A program made the translations under genes and the position numbers. Shown piece after piece: positions 53,479 through 60,268 of a DNA stretch of 64,000 nucleotides; the stretch's first letter is position 1; every line of letters starts with the position of its first letter. Below the pieces are notes generated by a model that did no database searches, was not told the DNA's origin, and was given only the letters and a program-made list of their open reading frames with translations. The DNA comes from Gp7-AA6 sp036001245. GTDB lineage: Bacteria; Acidobacteriota; Thermoanaerobaculia; UBA5066; Gp7-AA6. The stretch is from assembly GCA_036001245.1 (NCBI GenBank), contig DASYUL010000049.1, positions 124,001 through 188,000 of the forward strand. Direction: 5' to 3'.

Positions 53479-54702
53479 CTAGACGTGCGTCAGCGCGTCG
53501 ACGATCGGGAGCCGCGAAGCGCGGCGAGCCGGAAACCAGGATGCGACGACCATCGTGCCGACCATCACGACGAGGCCGGCGGCGTAGGCGAGCGGATAGA
53601 GACGCACGTTGATCGGGAGCCCGTGCGTGGCGCCCGGCGGAGGCGGAAGGATGAGCCCGGAGGCGTTCAGGATCGCTCGGACGACGAGCGCGATGATCGC
53701 CCCCGCGATGCAGCCGGCGATCGCCAGCGCCGCGCCTTCCGCGAGGAACATCTTCTGGATGCCGGCAGGGCGCGTGCCGATCGCGCGCAGCGTGCCGATC
53801 TCCCGCGTGCGCTCCGTCGCCGCCATCGTCATGACGATCGCCGCCGAGAGGATGACGATGACGACGAGCACCGCTCCTACGAAGCCGAAGATGCCGATGT
53901 AGAGCAGCTTCACCTGCCGATAGAAGACCGCCAGGTCTTCCCACTTCCGGACCGCCACCGGAAACCCCGCGGCGACGAGCTCCCGCTCGAGGCGGGGGGC
54001 CACGCGACGTTCGTCGACATCCTTCTTCACGAACACGACGAGCTTCGACACCGTCTCGGAAGTCTCCAGAAGGCGGGAAACGAGACCGATCCCGGCCGCG
54101 AGGTAGCGGTCGTTCAGCTCCTTGATCCGAACGTCCACGAGCCCCGAGACGACTCCGTCGACGGCGTTCAGAGACCCCTCCGGCGTCGTCGCGAGCAGGG
54201 TGATCGTGTCGCCGGTCTTGACGCCGAGCGCGGAGGCGAGGCCGGTCCCGAGAACGACGTCCGGTCCGTCGGCGCTCGCGAGGTACCGCCCGGCGACGAC
54301 GAGCTCGGCGGCGAGACTCGCCGACTGCTCCGGCTTCGGGTCGACTCCGAGCCCGAGGTAGGGGACGGATTTCGTGCCGTTCGTCGCGAGCCCGACGAAC
54401 TCGATTCGCGGCAGGACGGCGTCCACGTCCGGATCCCGCGCCGCGATCGCTCGGGCGCGCCCAGCGTCCTTCAACCCGAACTCGAGCGTCGTCTCTTCGC
54501 TCCGGCTGACGGCGCGCCGGTCGACGATCTGAAGATGACCGACGCTTCGGATCGTGCCCTCCTTCAGTCCTTCGAAGGACTGCGCGATGAAGCCGCCCGC
54601 GAGGGCGAACGCCGCGAATCCGAAGGCGACGACCGAGCCCATGAGAAACGTCCGCCGCTTCTGACGGACGAGGTTCCTCCAGGCGAGAGCCCAGGCACTC
54701 AT
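53479..54702 (-). CDS. FtsX/MacB-type ABC transporter permease
   Basis: 407 residues with the LolC/E-MacB topology: helix 1 (FLMGSVVAFGFAAFALAGGFI), a large periplasmic domain (about 45-265), then helices near 280-305 (GIFGFVGAVLVVIVILSAAIVM), 335-355 and 380-400, and the FtsX core motif ATERTREIGTLRAIGTRPAGIQKMFLAEGAALAI. Exports lipid or lipoprotein from the inner membrane, or acts as a mechanotransmission pump, with the ATPase encoded just upstream. ATG at 54702 (MSAWALAWRNLVRQKRRT) is the family start. Confidence 0.9.
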   Translation of the reverse strand: MSAWALAWRNLVRQKRRTFLMGSVVAFGFAAFALAGGFIAQSFEGLKEGTIRSVGHLQIVDRRAVSRSEETTLEFGLKDAGRARAIAARDPDVDAVLPRIEFVGLATNGTKSVPYLGLGVDPKPEQSASLAAELVVAGRYLASADGPDVVLGTGLASALGVKTGDTITLLATTPEGSLNAVDGVVSGLVDVRIKELNDRYLAAGIGLVSRLLETSETVSKLVVFVKKDVDERRVAPRLERELVAAGFPVAVRKWEDLAVFYRQVKLLYIGIFGFVGAVLVVIVILSAAIVMTMAATERTREIGTLRAIGTRPAGIQKMFLAEGAALAIAGCIAGAIIALVVRAILNASGLILPPPPGATHGLPINVRLYPLAYAAGLVVMVGTMVVASWFPARRASRLPIVDALTHV

Positions 54703-54790
54703 CTGGTCGCGGCGCCTCGACGGCGCCGGTAGGGAGCAAGCGGCCCTGACGCAACATCCCATGGCGTTTGCGCGACATCGCGGCTGCTCG

Positions 54791-55501
54791 TCACGTTCGG
54801 TCTTCCGTTATCCGACCATCGGTCAGCGAAATCACCCGCTTCGCTCTCTCGACCACCCGCGGGTCGTGCGTCGCGAAGAGGAACGCGACCGCTCGCTCTT
54901 CGTTCAGGCGCCGCATCAGGTCGAGGATCTCGTCGGCCGTCTTCGAGTCCAGGTTCGCCGTGGGCTCGTCCGCGAACACGACGGCGGGCCGGTTCGCGAG
55001 CGCCCTCGCGATCGCGACCCTCTGCCTCTGGCCTCCGGACAGGAGGTCGGGCCGCACGCCGCGTTTGTCGCCGCACCCGACCGCGACCAGCAGCTCGCCG
55101 GCGCGCGATCGACGCTCGTCGGCAGGAAGACCCGCGAGCGCCAGCGGGTAGGCGACGTTTTCCTCGGCGGTCAAGACCAGGATCAGGTTGAAGGTCTGAA
55201 AGACGAAGCCGAACCGGTCGCGGCGCAGGTCCGACTTCGCGTTCTCCGAAAGCTTTGCCGCGTCGACGTCGTCCACGAGAATCTCGCCGACGTCGGGGAC
55301 GTCGAGCGTTCCGAGAAGGTTCAGGAGCGTCGTCTTGCCCGAGCCGCTCGGTCCCCGGATCGCGATGAACTCTCCGGAATGGACGTCGAGCGAAACTTCG
55401 TGGAGCGCCGGGACGAGCGCTTTGCCGAGGCGGTACGATTTCGAGATCGACCGTGCCGCGAGAAGAGGGGGGTCGGTCCTCGCTCTGTCCTCGGTTCTCA
55501 G
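54791..55501 (-). CDS. LolD/MacB-type ABC ATPase without a canonical start codon
   Basis: Energises the adjacent permease. The protein has Walker A GPSGSGKTTLLN, Q-loop FVFQTFNLI, signature LLSGGQRQRVAIARAL and Walker B VVFADEPTANLD, then the H-loop ATHD. The first ATG/GTG/TTG in frame is GTG 55276, downstream of Walker A, and cannot be the start. The frame opens after the SIMPL gene stop (55511); CTG at 55501, seven bases after GAGG, would give 236 residues, the normal size. So a CTG start is proposed, or a changed codon. Confidence 0.85.
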   Translation of the reverse strand: MRTEDRARTDPPLLAARSISKSYRLGKALVPALHEVSLDVHSGEFIAIRGPSGSGKTTLLNLLGTLDVPDVGEILVDDVDAAKLSENAKSDLRRDRFGFVFQTFNLILVLTAEENVAYPLALAGLPADERRSRAGELLVAVGCGDKRGVRPDLLSGGQRQRVAIARALANRPAVVFADEPTANLDSKTADEILDLMRRLNEERAVAFLFATHDPRVVERAKRVISLTDGRITEDRT

Positions 55502-55510
55502 TCCGAAACC

Positions 55511-56224
55511 TCAGTCTTCGAGAAAGTACTGGACGGTCGTGACGACCCGGACCTTCTTGATCTCGGGCGAGAAGGGGTCGCGGTCCTGGATGTCGAAGAA
55601 GCCCTGCTGCGCGTTGCGGATCGCGCCGACGCGGCTGCCGGAGTCTCGCGCGAACTGCTCGGCGGCCTTCCGCGCGTCCTTCGTCGCCTCGGCGATCATC
55701 GCCGGCTTGATCGCGTCGAGCGCCGTGTACAGGAACGTCGTGTTGTACTCGTAGCTGCGGACGAGCGCGACGCCTTCCCGGATGAGCTCTCCGGACTGCT
55801 GCATGGCGATTTTCACCGGCGTGATTTTTCCGGAGCGCAGCGTCACGGTCTGCTCCGCGACGTAGCGGTCTCCTGCCTCACCGCGCATCCGCCCGCCCTG
55901 CGCTTCCCGGTCGGTCACGCGGGGCGAAGAGAGGCTGTACTCGGCGGGCGAGAAGCCGCGCGCCTGGAGGAACGCGAAGACCTTCTTCGCGCTCGCGTCG
56001 AGCGTCGTCTGAATCGCGCCCAGGTCGTTGCCGGTCGTCGAGAAGACGATCGGCCACATCGCGAGGTTCGCGGGGACCTCGCGCTCAGCGAGACCCTTGA
56101 CCGTGACGTAGCGGTCCGTGGCGCGCGCGGCGAAGAGGCCGCGGCCGATCATGTGACCGCCGCCGATCATGCCCAGGGCGAGGGTCCCACCGAAAATCAG
56201 TGTGGCGAGGGCTTCGTTTTTCAC
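55511..56224 (-). CDS. SIMPL (DUF541) domain protein
   Basis: 237 residues. An N-terminal hydrophobic segment (ALATLIFGGTLALGMIGGGHMIGRGL) acts as signal or anchor, then the SIMPL domain (DRYVTVKGLAEREVPANLAMWPIVFSTTGNDLGAI, FLQARGFSPAEYSLSSPRVTDRE, ATKDARKAAEQFARDSGSRVGAIRNAQQGFFDI). The family is periplasmic or surface-linked with poorly defined function (oxidative stress, adhesion). Its stop is ten bases before the proposed ABC ATPase start, suggesting one transcript. Confidence 0.87.
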   Translation of the reverse strand: MKNEALATLIFGGTLALGMIGGGHMIGRGLFAARATDRYVTVKGLAEREVPANLAMWPIVFSTTGNDLGAIQTTLDASAKKVFAFLQARGFSPAEYSLSSPRVTDREAQGGRMRGEAGDRYVAEQTVTLRSGKITPVKIAMQQSGELIREGVALVRSYEYNTTFLYTALDAIKPAMIAEATKDARKAAEQFARDSGSRVGAIRNAQQGFFDIQDRDPFSPEIKKVRVVTTVQYFLED

Positions 56225-56261
56225 AGCGCGCCTTGCGGCGCGAAGATCATAGCCGGAGCCG

Positions 56262-56639
56262 TTACCTCTCGCTCCGGCGCGCGAGATTCCGCCCGGCCGC
56301 CGCGCCGGTCGCCAGGAAGAGCCCCGCCCCGAGAAGAAAGAGCGAGAGCGTCAGCGGCAGCGTCAGCCCCGTCGAGGATCGAGCCATCCAATCGAGGAGG
56401 GAGACCCCCTTCGACCCGGCGAGGACCGCGAGCACACCGGCGGCGAGAGCGAGCGCGATCGAGTGCGCGACCTGGACGGGACGTGCCGCGCTCCGCCGCG
56501 CCTCGAGCGCCTCGAGGAGGCGCGCCTTCCGCCAGAGGATCGACGCGTCCGGCAGGTCCGGCTCCTCCCCGCGCTCTTCGAGTGAAGCGAGAGCGCGCGC
56601 GAGCCGCGTTTCGTCCACCGACGCCTCGGAGCTCCTCAT
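56262..56639 (-). CDS. Small membrane protein paired with an ECF sigma factor
   Basis: 125 residues. Charged N-terminal half (DETRLARALASLEERGEEPDLPDASILWRKARLLEALEARR) and two membrane helices (VAHSIALALAAGVLAVLAG and LTLPLTLSLFLLGAGLFLATGAAA). The start overlaps the sigma stop (ATGA, 56636-56639). Position and topology suggest an anti-sigma role, but there is no zinc-finger or other known anti-sigma motif, so function is open. Confidence 0.65.
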   Translation of the reverse strand: MRSSEASVDETRLARALASLEERGEEPDLPDASILWRKARLLEALEARRSAARPVQVAHSIALALAAGVLAVLAGSKGVSLLDWMARSSTGLTLPLTLSLFLLGAGLFLATGAAAGRNLARRSER

Positions 56640-57226
56640 GACAGCACCTCGGGTCCGATCCCTCTCTGTTCCAGGATCTCCGCCAGCTTCCGTCTCGCGC
56701 GGAAGAGCACGACTTTCACGCTCGCTCGCGAGAGTCCGAGCGCCCGGCCGATCTCGCGGTGGTCCAGTCCCTCCACGTACGCGAGCCAGAGGAGCGCACG
56801 CTCACGCGGCTTCAACATCGTAAACGCCCGATCGAGATCCTGCCGTCGGATCGCCGCGGTTTCTTCCCCGGAGTCGACGGTCGACCGCACCGCTCCGGCC
56901 TTCGCGGATGCGGCGCCGCGCCGTCCCGAGTGGCGCCACCAGTCGGCCGCGAGATTCGTCCCGATGCGGTAGAGGTACGCCTTCCAGTCGCCGCGCGAGG
57001 CCGGGACACGCGCACGGCAGAAGCGCAGATACGACTCCTGCAGGAGGTCGTCCGCGAGAGCGCGGTCACCGCAGATCCGCCTGAGGTATCCCCACAGCGG
57101 ACGCGCGGTCTCGCGGTAAAAGCTCTCGAACTCGGCTTGCGTCACGGGCACGACCGCCCGAGAAAAGGATTCGAGGAGGCCGTGCTCGAGAGGCACCGGG
57201 CGATCGAACGCCACATCGACGATCAT
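56636..57226 (-). CDS. ECF-family RNA polymerase sigma factor
   Basis: 196 residues. Region 2: FESFYRETARPLWGYLRRICGDRALADDLLQESYLRFCRA...YLYRIGTNLAADWWR; region 4: LKPRERALLWLAYVEGLDHREIGRALGLSRASVKVVLFRARRKLAEIL. A 30-residue N-terminal extension precedes region 2. Second ECF system of the window, with a different partner from the one at 24752. No promoter recognised by it can be identified here. Confidence 0.9.
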   Translation of the reverse strand: MIVDVAFDRPVPLEHGLLESFSRAVVPVTQAEFESFYRETARPLWGYLRRICGDRALADDLLQESYLRFCRARVPASRGDWKAYLYRIGTNLAADWWRHSGRRGAASAKAGAVRSTVDSGEETAAIRRQDLDRAFTMLKPRERALLWLAYVEGLDHREIGRALGLSRASVKVVLFRARRKLAEILEQRGIGPEVLS

Positions 57227-57248
57227 CGAAGCTCTGCTCCTGGAACGC

Positions 57249-57746
57249 TCAAACGAGACCCTCCGCCTCGGGCACCGTCTTCGCGCCGCGCGTCGGGAGG
57301 ACGCCCATCGAACGGGCGATGCGGTACGACAGGGCGCTCGATCCCAGATATCCGATGCCGAGCGCCAGCGTGACGCCGCCGACGATGCGGATGAATTCCT
57401 CGACCGCCGTGGCGTAGATCGCGAGCGACAGCAGGAGGACCCCGATGCCGAGGACCGTGAGAACGACTCCGCGCTGCACGGCCGAGAGGATTTTCGCGCC
57501 GACGCCGTTGGGCTCGGAGCCGAGGGCCTCGAGCAGACGCCTGCCCCCCGGCGACTCGGACAGCTCGATGAAATCGCGGCTGGAGCCGAACTTGTCGAGG
57601 ACCCGGTTCAGGAGGTCCGATCGAGCGCGGATCGCCAGGGCTCGGCGGCGCGACTCGAGCGCCGCCGTGATGACGGCCCCCAGCATGTAAATGAAGGCGA
57701 GGCCCACGATCATCGGCGGCAGGAAGTCGAGGATCTTGTCGCTCAT
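57249..57746 (-). CDS. Membrane protein of unknown function
   Basis: 165 residues. Helix 1 (FLPPMIVGLAFIYMLGAVITAAL), an amphipathic cytosolic stretch (residues about 30-80, RARSDLLNRVLDKFGSSRDFIELSESPGGRRLLEALG), then two helices (VVLTVLGIGVLLLSLAIYATAV and IVGGVTLALGIGYLGSSAL). I do not recognise the family. It lies 22 bases upstream of the ECF sigma gene in the same direction, so it may be co-transcribed and provide membrane sensing. Confidence 0.65.
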   Translation of the reverse strand: MSDKILDFLPPMIVGLAFIYMLGAVITAALESRRRALAIRARSDLLNRVLDKFGSSRDFIELSESPGGRRLLEALGSEPNGVGAKILSAVQRGVVLTVLGIGVLLLSLAIYATAVEEFIRIVGGVTLALGIGYLGSSALSYRIARSMGVLPTRGAKTVPEAEGLV

Positions 57747-57808
57747 CGGTGCTCTCCTATTCCACGGGTTACAACGAGCGACGGCCCCCTCCGGTTAACC
57801 GGGACAGC

Positions 57809-57834
57809 GAAAAGGCCGCCTCGCGGCGGCCTTC
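57809..57834 (-). terminator. Intrinsic terminator of the DUF1579 gene
   Basis: A 9-bp stem AAGGCCGCC-TCGC-GGCGGCCTT (57812-57833). Read on the minus strand it is followed by a short T run (TTTT), and it lies about 20 bases after the stop at 57856. The best Rho-independent terminator candidate in the window. Confidence 0.7.
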
Positions 57835-57855
57835 CCGGGTGAGTGAGGGCCCATC

Positions 57856-58455
57856 CTACTTCCGGCAGGTCGTCTCCCACGCCGGCGTCCACTTGCCATC
57901 GGCGCCCTGAATCTCGCCTCTGTAAAAAACTTCCCGGTCGCTCTTCTTCGTGAAGGTCGCGCGTTCCTGGAACTTCTTCCCCATCATCATGCCTGTGCTG
58001 GTCCAGGTGAGGGCGTTGTTCTGCCAGTCCGTGGCGTCGCCTGACGACCAGCCGCCGAAGTTGTCGAGCGCGATCCGGTCCCACTTCTTCTCGGCGGTGT
58101 CGTAGGTCCAGTACTCGTCCGCCTCGACCGGCATCGCGTTCTGCGCGGTCTTCTTTTCCCGGTAGTGCGACACCATCCAGCGGCCGCCGAGCTCCGACCC
58201 GGCCGCGACCGTGGCTTCGGTCGGGTGCGCGGGACCCATCATCGGTGAGGCGAACGCCCGTCCGGAGCAGATCCAGTGACCGGTGAGCCAGGAGACCTTC
58301 GACATCTCGGGCGGCGGCCCCATCGACATGGACGGCATCGCGCCCGACTTCGCGGGCGGCCGGGTGGACATCTTCTTCGCGGCGCTTTGCCCGAAGCACA
58401 CCGCGGCGACCAGCACCAGAGCTGCCCCGGCGACGGCGAACGAACGAAATCTCAT
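57856..58455 (-). CDS. DUF1579-like exported protein
   Basis: 199 residues. Signal peptide (SFAVAGAALVLVAAVCFGQ), a Met/Pro/Ser-rich linker (about 25-50, SGAMPSMSMGPPPEM, possibly metal-binding), then a lipocalin-like domain: WLTGHWICSGRAFA, GGRWMVSHYREK, EYWTYDTAEKKWDRIALDNFGGW, GKKFQERATFTKKSDREVFYRGE. Resembles DUF1579 proteins of unknown role. Periplasmic by prediction. Single-gene unit ended by the terminator. Confidence 0.75.
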   Translation of the reverse strand: MRFRSFAVAGAALVLVAAVCFGQSAAKKMSTRPPAKSGAMPSMSMGPPPEMSKVSWLTGHWICSGRAFASPMMGPAHPTEATVAAGSELGGRWMVSHYREKKTAQNAMPVEADEYWTYDTAEKKWDRIALDNFGGWSSGDATDWQNNALTWTSTGMMMGKKFQERATFTKKSDREVFYRGEIQGADGKWTPAWETTCRK

Positions 58456-58570
58456 TTCGACCTCCTTTTTTCGGGCGCGATGCTACTCCCGCGCTGTGAA
58501 CGGGAAATGAACGGCCGGGCTCATCTCAGTCGCCGGCGCGCCGGCCGCGAGAAACGGGCGGTCACGCGAC

Positions 58571-58771
58571 TCAGGCAAAAGACTGCCGGCGATGGTGCTC
58601 TTCCCATGCGGGATCGGAAGGCGACCGCCGTTCGAATGCCATCTTCAACCGGTGAAGTCCCGCAGTTGCGAGCGACCCGAAGACGACGGAGAGGACGAGC
58701 GGCCATGGTCCGTCACCAGTGAAAATGTCGCTGCCCGTTCCACGAATGAGGATCGTCAACAGGAGATTCAT
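58571..58771 (-). CDS. Possible small membrane protein
   Basis: 66 residues from ATG 58771: a short hydrophobic start (MNLLLTILIRG), one clear helix (PWPLVLSVVFGSLATAGLH) and a charged tail (FERRSPSDPAWEEHHRRQS). The frame continues upstream through the tRNA-Sec gene, which argues for the short form. No family recognised; it may not be a real gene. Confidence 0.35.
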   Translation of the reverse strand: MNLLLTILIRGTGSDIFTGDGPWPLVLSVVFGSLATAGLHRLKMAFERRSPSDPAWEEHHRRQSFA

Positions 58772-58869
58772 CGCAACGTTCTCGAAAAATTTGAAGGCAA
58801 CCGAACCAGCCGACAGACGGGCGATCTTCAAGCCCCGTGCACGCCGGGGACTCGCGATCGAGCGAACGA

Positions 58870-58967
58870 TGGCGGAAGCGCATGGGAATCGAACCCACCC
58901 ATCCCGGCAAAACCGGGACGCCAACGGATTTGAAGTCCGCGAGGGCCACCAGACCCCGGGCGCCTCC
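58870..58967 (-). tRNA. selC: tRNA-Sec (anticodon UCA)
   Basis: 98 nt including the encoded CCA. The 5' GGAGGCGC pairs with 3' GCGCTTCC as the long 8-bp acceptor stem of selenocysteine tRNA. The anticodon arm reads GGACTTCAAATCC (anticodon TCA), the variable arm is long and paired (CGTCCCGG-TTTT-CCGGGATG), and the T arm is GTGGGTTCGATTCCCAT. Nearly the same layout as E. coli selC. It shows that the organism decodes UGA as selenocysteine; selA, selB and selD are not in this window. Confidence 0.95.
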
Positions 58968-59043
58968 GCGCGCGGATTATGTCGGAAAGCGATTCGTTGA
59001 AGCGCGCGTCGAGCGCGTGCTATTCTGCGCGCCCTCCGACCGT

Positions 59044-59119
59044 GGGGCTGTAGCTCAGTTGGGAGAGCGCCTGAATGGCATTCAGGAGGTCGACGGTTCG
59101 ATCCCGTTCAGCTCCACCA
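59044..59119 (+). tRNA. tRNA-Ala (anticodon GGC)
   Basis: 76 nt with encoded CCA. Acceptor GGGGCTG/CAGCTCC, D arm GCTCAGTTGGGAGAGC, anticodon stem CCTGA/TCAGG around loop ATGGCAT (anticodon GGC), T arm with GTTCGATCC. Intact and probably functional. Its 3' half (59071-59119) is repeated at 60116-60164, marking an integration site. Confidence 0.95.
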
Positions 59120-59283
59120 AGTACGCCGCCAGAAGTCCCTTGCACGCCCGTGGCTCTGCCGAGGTGTGCCTGGATCGAACGGCGACCTCCGTGGGCGCCC
59201 CCCGCTCATGAACGCTCGTCGGAACCTCTCACCCGAGCGAAGCGAGGCTTGGACAGTGCGATCCAGGGGCGGGCGTCAGCCTT

Positions 59284-59619
59284 TCAACTCCCGCCAACGA
59301 GTCGATCGAGCAGAAGATCCTCGAGATTGCGCCGGCTGTCCAGAACGCCAAGTAGTAGAACTCGCCGACCCGAGACTCGATAGACGAGTCGATACGGCGC
59401 GACGATGAGTTCTCGGTATTCACGCAGCTGCAGCCGCTCGAGCTCTGGAATCACGCGACCTCGCTCCGGAGTCCTTTTCAGAGCAGCGGCTCTCCGCTCC
59501 AGTCTGTCCAGTGTGGACGCCGCGACATCGGGATTTCGTTCGACCAAGTAGTCGACAATCGCGAGGAGGTCTCGTCTCGCGACCTCGGCCCAGTCGACCC
59601 TATAGGATCGAGGGCTCAC
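59284..59619 (-). CDS. RelE/ParE-family toxin
   Basis: 111 residues. YRVDWAEVARRDLLAIVDYLVERNPDVAASTLDRLERRAAALKRTPERGRVIPEL is the ParE/RelE alpha-hairpin, and LREYRELIVAPYRLVYRVSGRRVLLLGVLDSRRNLEDLL the beta sheet with the conserved YRLVY and D.RR end. Either a ribosome-dependent mRNase (RelE type) or a gyrase poison (ParE type); the DSRRN-like end and YR..Y pattern are common to both. The start overlaps the antitoxin stop by four bases (59616-59619), antitoxin first. Confidence 0.88.
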   Translation of the reverse strand: MSPRSYRVDWAEVARRDLLAIVDYLVERNPDVAASTLDRLERRAAALKRTPERGRVIPELERLQLREYRELIVAPYRLVYRVSGRRVLLLGVLDSRRNLEDLLLDRLVGGS

Positions 59620-59891
59620 CGCAAGGACAGTCGAGCTCGCGCCGTCCTGAAGACCTCATCCTGGGATACCGTCCTGCGCGCCCGAACGTCCGTCTCACCC
59701 TGGGCGATCAGCTTTAGCAGGAGCACCGCCTCTCTCATCTCCTCGTAGGTTTCGAAGTCGATGAGGACACCCTTCGGCTCGCCGCTTTGCGTGATGACCA
59801 CGGGTCGCCGTGTTTCCCTCACAGCGCGCAAGAGCCTGGCGGCCCCTGTCTTGAGCGCGGTCACCGGCTTGATTTCTTCACGAAGGCGCAT
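59616..59891 (-). CDS. Phd/YefM-family antitoxin
   Basis: 91 residues from ATG 59891. MRLREEIKPVTALKTGAARLLRAVRETRRPVVITQSGEPKGVLIDFETYEEMREAVLLLKLI is the Phd/YefM N-terminal DNA-binding fold, and the remainder (QGETDVRARRTVSQDEVFRTARARLSL) the toxin-wrapping tail. A longer upstream frame is ignored because the operator lies there. It neutralises the toxin and, with it, represses the promoter. Confidence 0.9.
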   Translation of the reverse strand: MRLREEIKPVTALKTGAARLLRAVRETRRPVVITQSGEPKGVLIDFETYEEMREAVLLLKLIAQGETDVRARRTVSQDEVFRTARARLSLR

Positions 59892-59921
59892 GGTACTCTT
59901 TATGGTACCACCATCGGTACC
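59892..59921 (-). promoter_or_regulatory. Toxin-antitoxin operator: three GGTAC(C) sites at 12-bp steps
   Basis: GGTAC at 59892, GGTACC at 59904 and GGTACC at 59916, each 12 bases apart, abut the antitoxin start codon. GGTACC is itself a palindrome and the spacing is close to one helical turn, which suits cooperative binding of Phd/YefM dimers. The minus-strand CATAAA between sites, seven bases before the ATG, may be the -10, so binding would block transcription. Confidence 0.6.
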
Positions 59922-60115
59922 AGGGTTCCCAGACCCGCAAGACCCGCGGCGGTGTCGCCGCCGCCAAACTGGGTCCACCGCTCAAGTCGCCAGCAAGAAA
60001 CACCCTTGCCCGTTGCGAAGCTCGGGCGTACAGCAACCCGTCATGCGGGCGCAGCGACGTAGGCACGTTCGCTGCTTTTGACTCTCGGCACGCAGCGTAC
60101 GGCGCAGGCGGGCCT

Positions 60116-60164
60116 CTGAATGGCATTCAGGAGGTCGACGGTTCGATTCCATTCAGCTCCACCA
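60116..60164 (+). pseudogene. 3' fragment of tRNA-Ala(GGC), probable attR
   Basis: Repeats the anticodon-stem-to-CCA part of the intact tRNA-Ala with two changes in the T arm (C to T and G to A), one of which breaks a T-stem pair. The 5' half of a tRNA is absent upstream. Best read as the distal attachment-site copy of an integrated element. Confidence 0.8.
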
Positions 60165-60268
60165 TGCTTTTTGAAATGACCGTCCGCTTAGCCCCAACGC
60201 AAGTAAAACCGTCTACCAGCTAGCCTGGCCAGAGGCTGCCACAGTCTTAAGGCTCGAATCATCTCTCC

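Larger units (their letters stand above)
59071..60164. mobile_element. tRNA-Ala-flanked toxin-antitoxin island remnant
   Basis: The 49 bases from the anticodon stem to CCA of tRNA-Ala are repeated 1,045 bases downstream with 47 of 49 identical, the pattern left by integration of an element into a tRNA 3' end (attL in the intact gene, attR as fragment). The interval holds a RelE/ParE-like toxin, its antitoxin and an operator. No integrase is visible. 59120-59283 and 59925-60115 show no convincing gene. Probably a reduced element kept by its addiction module. Confidence 0.75.

Noticed and set aside
55499..55513. TGA between the SIMPL gene and the ABC ATPase as a second selenocysteine codon
   Set aside because: The frame is shared, but SIMPL ends at its natural C-terminus, the ATPase starts a new domain, and no Cys is expected at the junction.
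58571..58924. 117-residue minus-strand ORF
   Set aside because: Its first half is the tRNA-Sec gene read as protein; only the last 66 codons are kept, as a weak candidate.
59878..60126. 82-residue minus-strand ORF in the island as an integrase remnant
   Set aside because: No tyrosine-recombinase motif (R..H.xxR...Y) can be seen and it overlaps the antitoxin operator.
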